64,000 nucleotides of DNA from an uncultured Arsenicibacter sp. (GTDB lineage: Bacteria > Bacteroidota > Bacteroidia > Cytophagales > Spirosomataceae): contig NZ_CAMFHL010000010.1 in assembly GCF_945952095.1 (NCBI RefSeq), forward strand, positions 1-64,000, written 5' to 3'. Below, piece by piece: positions 61,876 through 64,000 of this stretch. The position numbers and the translations under genes were made by a program. The stretch's first letter is position 1. Every line of letters starts with the position of its first letter. A model generated the notes under the pieces. That model was not told the origin of the DNA, made no database searches, and saw only the letters and a list, made by a program, of their open reading frames with translations.

Positions 61876-64000
61876 ATGCTTATTAACCGGATTACGTTAA
61901 CCAATTTCCTGTGCTATTACGGCACTGATAATGAATTCGCGTTTGCCGAAGGACTGAATATTGTTTTAGGCGCAAACGGCTATGGCAAATCAAAACTGTA
62001 TGATGCGTTTCAGTGGGTATTTAAGGATGGCATAACCGACAACTCTCCCAATGCCGCACCGGGCGGTATCAGAAAGACGAACCAGGTAAAGGGAGATTTA
62101 GTGTCTGAAAAAGCCAAAACTGACTGTGAGGTCGGGGCATTTGTAGAGTCTAGGGTGGTAATTGAAGTTGAGTACCCACGAAATAGTCATAACTACGTTG
62201 CTCAAAAGAAGTATCAGCTTATCCGGTCTTATCGGGTCCGGAAAACAGACGATAGAACATGGGCTGAACCCGCTCAAAGCGAATTTGCCTTATTGGAATT
62301 CGATATTGTTTCCTACAAGCCGGTTCCTGAACAGAAACACGATGAAATCCTGCAACGCCTGATTCCGACTGATGTAATGCCTTATGTATGGTTTCAGGGT
62401 GAACGCGGGATTAACCGGCTGATTGACACGACAAGCAACAACGCACTGCGGGATGTAATTAAGCATTTGTCGGACATTAACCGGTGGGATCGTTACATCG
62501 AAACGACCGAAAAAGCACATAAAACAGCACAGAATGCATTTGATATTGCTTTACGAACATCGGAGAAAGATAGAAAGGAAATATTAGGGTTGCAAACTGA
62601 CAGGGATCAGCTAAATGCAACAATTAAAAGACTGGAGCGATTGATTTCAGAAGCCTCCCAAAATCAGCAGGCGGCTAAAGACCAACAGGAAAGCCTGCTG
62701 GCAAGCATCGAATTTGCCGAAATCATTCAGAGGCTGACCGACAGCCGCAACAAAGCCGCTGCTGCCTATAAAGCCGCCGTAAAAGAATACGATGCGCTGG
62801 AAGCAGGGCTTAGCAAAAAGCTTTTCACAGATCATTGGGTATTGCTCGGGACAACCTCGCTCATTACCCGGTTTGAAGAGAAACTTTCCGCCTATGACGA
62901 GGCCACCGCTACGCGGAAAGCCAACGAAAACTTAACGAGACAACTTTCCGAAAAGCTACAGATCCGCCTGCCGGAAAATGTGCCGGAGCCTATGTATGTG
63001 CGGCAAATGCTTGAGGCTGAACATTGCAAGGTCTGCGACCGGCCTGCCCCCAAAGGTTCTGATGCCTACGAAGCGATTATGAGCCTGTTAGTCCCCGAAA
63101 AACCGGCGGTAAGCTCTGCTGATACGCCTCGGCAAAACCTGCGGCCTGTGTTCCGGCAGTTGAATAACACGGGCTTAACGTTGCAAAGCAGCATTGAAGG
63201 CGTTGAAGCACGGGTACGGCAGAGCATGGAACGCTTAGGTCAGGCAAGAACACAGATTGGTCTGCTCAAGGATGAGCTTGAGGCCAAAGAGCGTGAGTTG
63301 CGCGAGCAGGAGCAGTTGAGTAGTATTACGAATGCCCGTGACATTATCAATTCGATGCGGGTAGCATCGGGCGACATTGAAAAATACGGTAGCGAAATAA
63401 CCCGCTTAAAGGGACAACAGGAAAGGCAGGAAAACCTACTAAAAGACATAACCGATAAACTGAACAAACTTTCGGAAGGGCAGGTGCCGGAAAAACTGCG
63501 GAAAAAGAAAGACCTGCTCCAGGACCTGAAAGAACTTGCCGGACGGGTTAAAGCCCATAAGTATCAGGAGTTAGTGAGTCAGCTGGAAGATGCTGCCAAC
63601 GAACACTACCGGAATATCAATGGCCCGACCGGCGCCTTTTACGGAAAAATCCGGTTTATAGAAACCGGTACGCCGGACCGCGCCGACGGTGGCTACCGAC
63701 CGGCAATTGTCGGGGCCGACGGCCGTGAGGTGGGAAACCTCAACACCTCGTTGGTGAGTTCGCTGAAACTGTCGATTATCATGGCGATTGTGTCAGCCAA
63801 CAAAACACGCAATTATGCTGCGTTTTACCCCCTGATTTCGGACGCTCCTGTCTCAGACTTCGATGTGGTGAAAACACTGACGTTCTTTCAGGAAACCGCC
63901 CGAACATTCCGGCAAAGTATCGTGATTGTGAAGGAACTCCTCGTCGAAGACCCCGACCGTGAGGGACGCTATATGCCCGATTACGACCGCCTGCGTGAGC
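61876..64000 (+). CDS. Rad50/SMC-like ABC ATPase, partial (runs off window end)
   Basis: 708 codons are open without a stop to the window end. Walker A 'LGANGYGKSKLYDAFQW' (GANGYGKS 32-39), a Q-loop-like 'VWFQGERG', long coiled coils at about 200-370 and 420-560, and between them a CxxC hook ('EHCKVCDRPAPKGS', C384 and C387). The C-terminal lobe has 'GREVGNLNTSLVSSLKLSII', where an LSGGE signature is expected but is degenerate, and 'FYPLISDAPVSDFD' with Walker B Asp656 followed by Ala instead of Glu, as in other D-A/T-P type Rad50-like conflict ATPases. Likely a DNA-binding sensor/clamp for the PLD-helicase. Confidence 0.88.
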   Translation, partial: MLINRITLTNFLCYYGTDNEFAFAEGLNIVLGANGYGKSKLYDAFQWVFKDGITDNSPNAAPGGIRKTNQVKGDLVSEKAKTDCEVGAFVESRVVIEVEYPRNSHNYVAQKKYQLIRSYRVRKTDDRTWAEPAQSEFALLEFDIVSYKPVPEQKHDEILQRLIPTDVMPYVWFQGERGINRLIDTTSNNALRDVIKHLSDINRWDRYIETTEKAHKTAQNAFDIALRTSEKDRKEILGLQTDRDQLNATIKRLERLISEASQNQQAAKDQQESLLASIEFAEIIQRLTDSRNKAAAAYKAAVKEYDALEAGLSKKLFTDHWVLLGTTSLITRFEEKLSAYDEATATRKANENLTRQLSEKLQIRLPENVPEPMYVRQMLEAEHCKVCDRPAPKGSDAYEAIMSLLVPEKPAVSSADTPRQNLRPVFRQLNNTGLTLQSSIEGVEARVRQSMERLGQARTQIGLLKDELEAKERELREQEQLSSITNARDIINSMRVASGDIEKYGSEITRLKGQQERQENLLKDITDKLNKLSEGQVPEKLRKKKDLLQDLKELAGRVKAHKYQELVSQLEDAANEHYRNINGPTGAFYGKIRFIETGTPDRADGGYRPAIVGADGREVGNLNTSLVSSLKLSIIMAIVSANKTRNYAAFYPLISDAPVSDFDVVKTLTFFQETARTFRQSIVIVKELLVEDPDREGRYMPDYDRLRE

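Noticed and set aside
59413..64000. Known defence systems considered for the cluster (Gabija, Wadjet, Lamassu, Septu, Hachiman, Mokosh)
   Set aside because: Gene content does not fit: no TOPRIM/OLD ATPase, JetABCD, DUF1837, HNH or Sir2 partner. The ABC-3C-like reading explains the small middle gene better.
1..64000. tRNA, rRNA, insertion sequence and attachment-site signals
   Set aside because: No cloverleaf-like sequence, ribosomal segment, transposase or integrase gene was recognised by eye. A dedicated tRNA/Rfam search was not possible.

Overview
The window is a stretch of bacterial chromosome from the phylum Bacteroidota, most likely a member of the Cytophagales/Spirosomataceae group (Spirosoma/Runella-like). 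This is inferred from two complete SusC/SusD pairs with their own ECF sigma/FecR regulators, a TonB-dependent OMP family receptor, a hybrid two-component regulator, a DUF2723 glycosyltransferase, an RNA ligase + HD-Pnk pair resembling one known from Runella, and promoter-like TAnnTTTG elements. Most genes lack a Shine-Dalgarno sequence. No rRNA, tRNA, CRISPR array or insertion sequence was recognised.

Layout. 1-6.1 kb: the edge of a Crp/Fnr regulator, a Gfo/Idh/MocA oxidoreductase, an NAD(P)-binding epimerase-like protein, a coiled-coil protein, a PPOX-type flavoprotein and a BlaI/M56 (BlaR1-like) pair with two palindromic operators. 6.3-9.7 kb: two exported repeat proteins converge on an unusual repeat-rich spacer, one with duplicated Sel1-like halves around a Pro-rich linker, the other a TPR-Ppx/GppA-like protein. 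9.9-20.3 kb (minus strand): a sulfated-glycan utilisation locus in the order ECF sigma, FecR, SusC (STN-containing), SusD, sulfatase, sulfatase. 20.4-32.9 kb: an Old Yellow Enzyme, a 72-aa small gene with its own terminator, an outer-membrane receptor, a PAS histidine kinase, an M14 peptidase/gamma-glutamyltransferase operon and a GH43 glycosidase behind a LacI-like operator. 33-37.3 kb: a DbpA-like helicase converging with a DUF2723 (GT117) membrane glycosyltransferase. 38-45.6 kb: a second sigma/FecR/SusC/SusD locus with a structured leader before susC. 45.7-49.1 kb: a VOC protein and a TPR hybrid two-component regulator, both ending inside octamer repeats.

49.4-54.8 kb holds RNA-repair genes: an RNA ligase overlapping an HD-Pnk end-healing enzyme by 4 bp, and, about 3 kb further on the opposite strand, a KptA/Tpt1 2'-phosphotransferase. 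Together they could supply healing, sealing and 2'-phosphate removal. Two secreted right-handed beta-helix proteins lie in and after this region, one with a C-terminal PDZ domain. 58-59.2 kb: a Crp/Fnr regulator and an HD hydrolase. 59.4 kb to the right edge: a tight three-gene cluster (PLD-nuclease/SF2 helicase, a 77-aa protein, and a Rad50-like ATPase cut by the window end) that looks like an anti-phage system of the ABC three-component type.

A recurrent non-coding feature is a family of degenerate 8-bp-period repeats (about AAWGAGYG) lying at gene 3' ends and sometimes encoding the last codons. Perfect or near-perfect palindromes are also frequent at transcription-unit ends.
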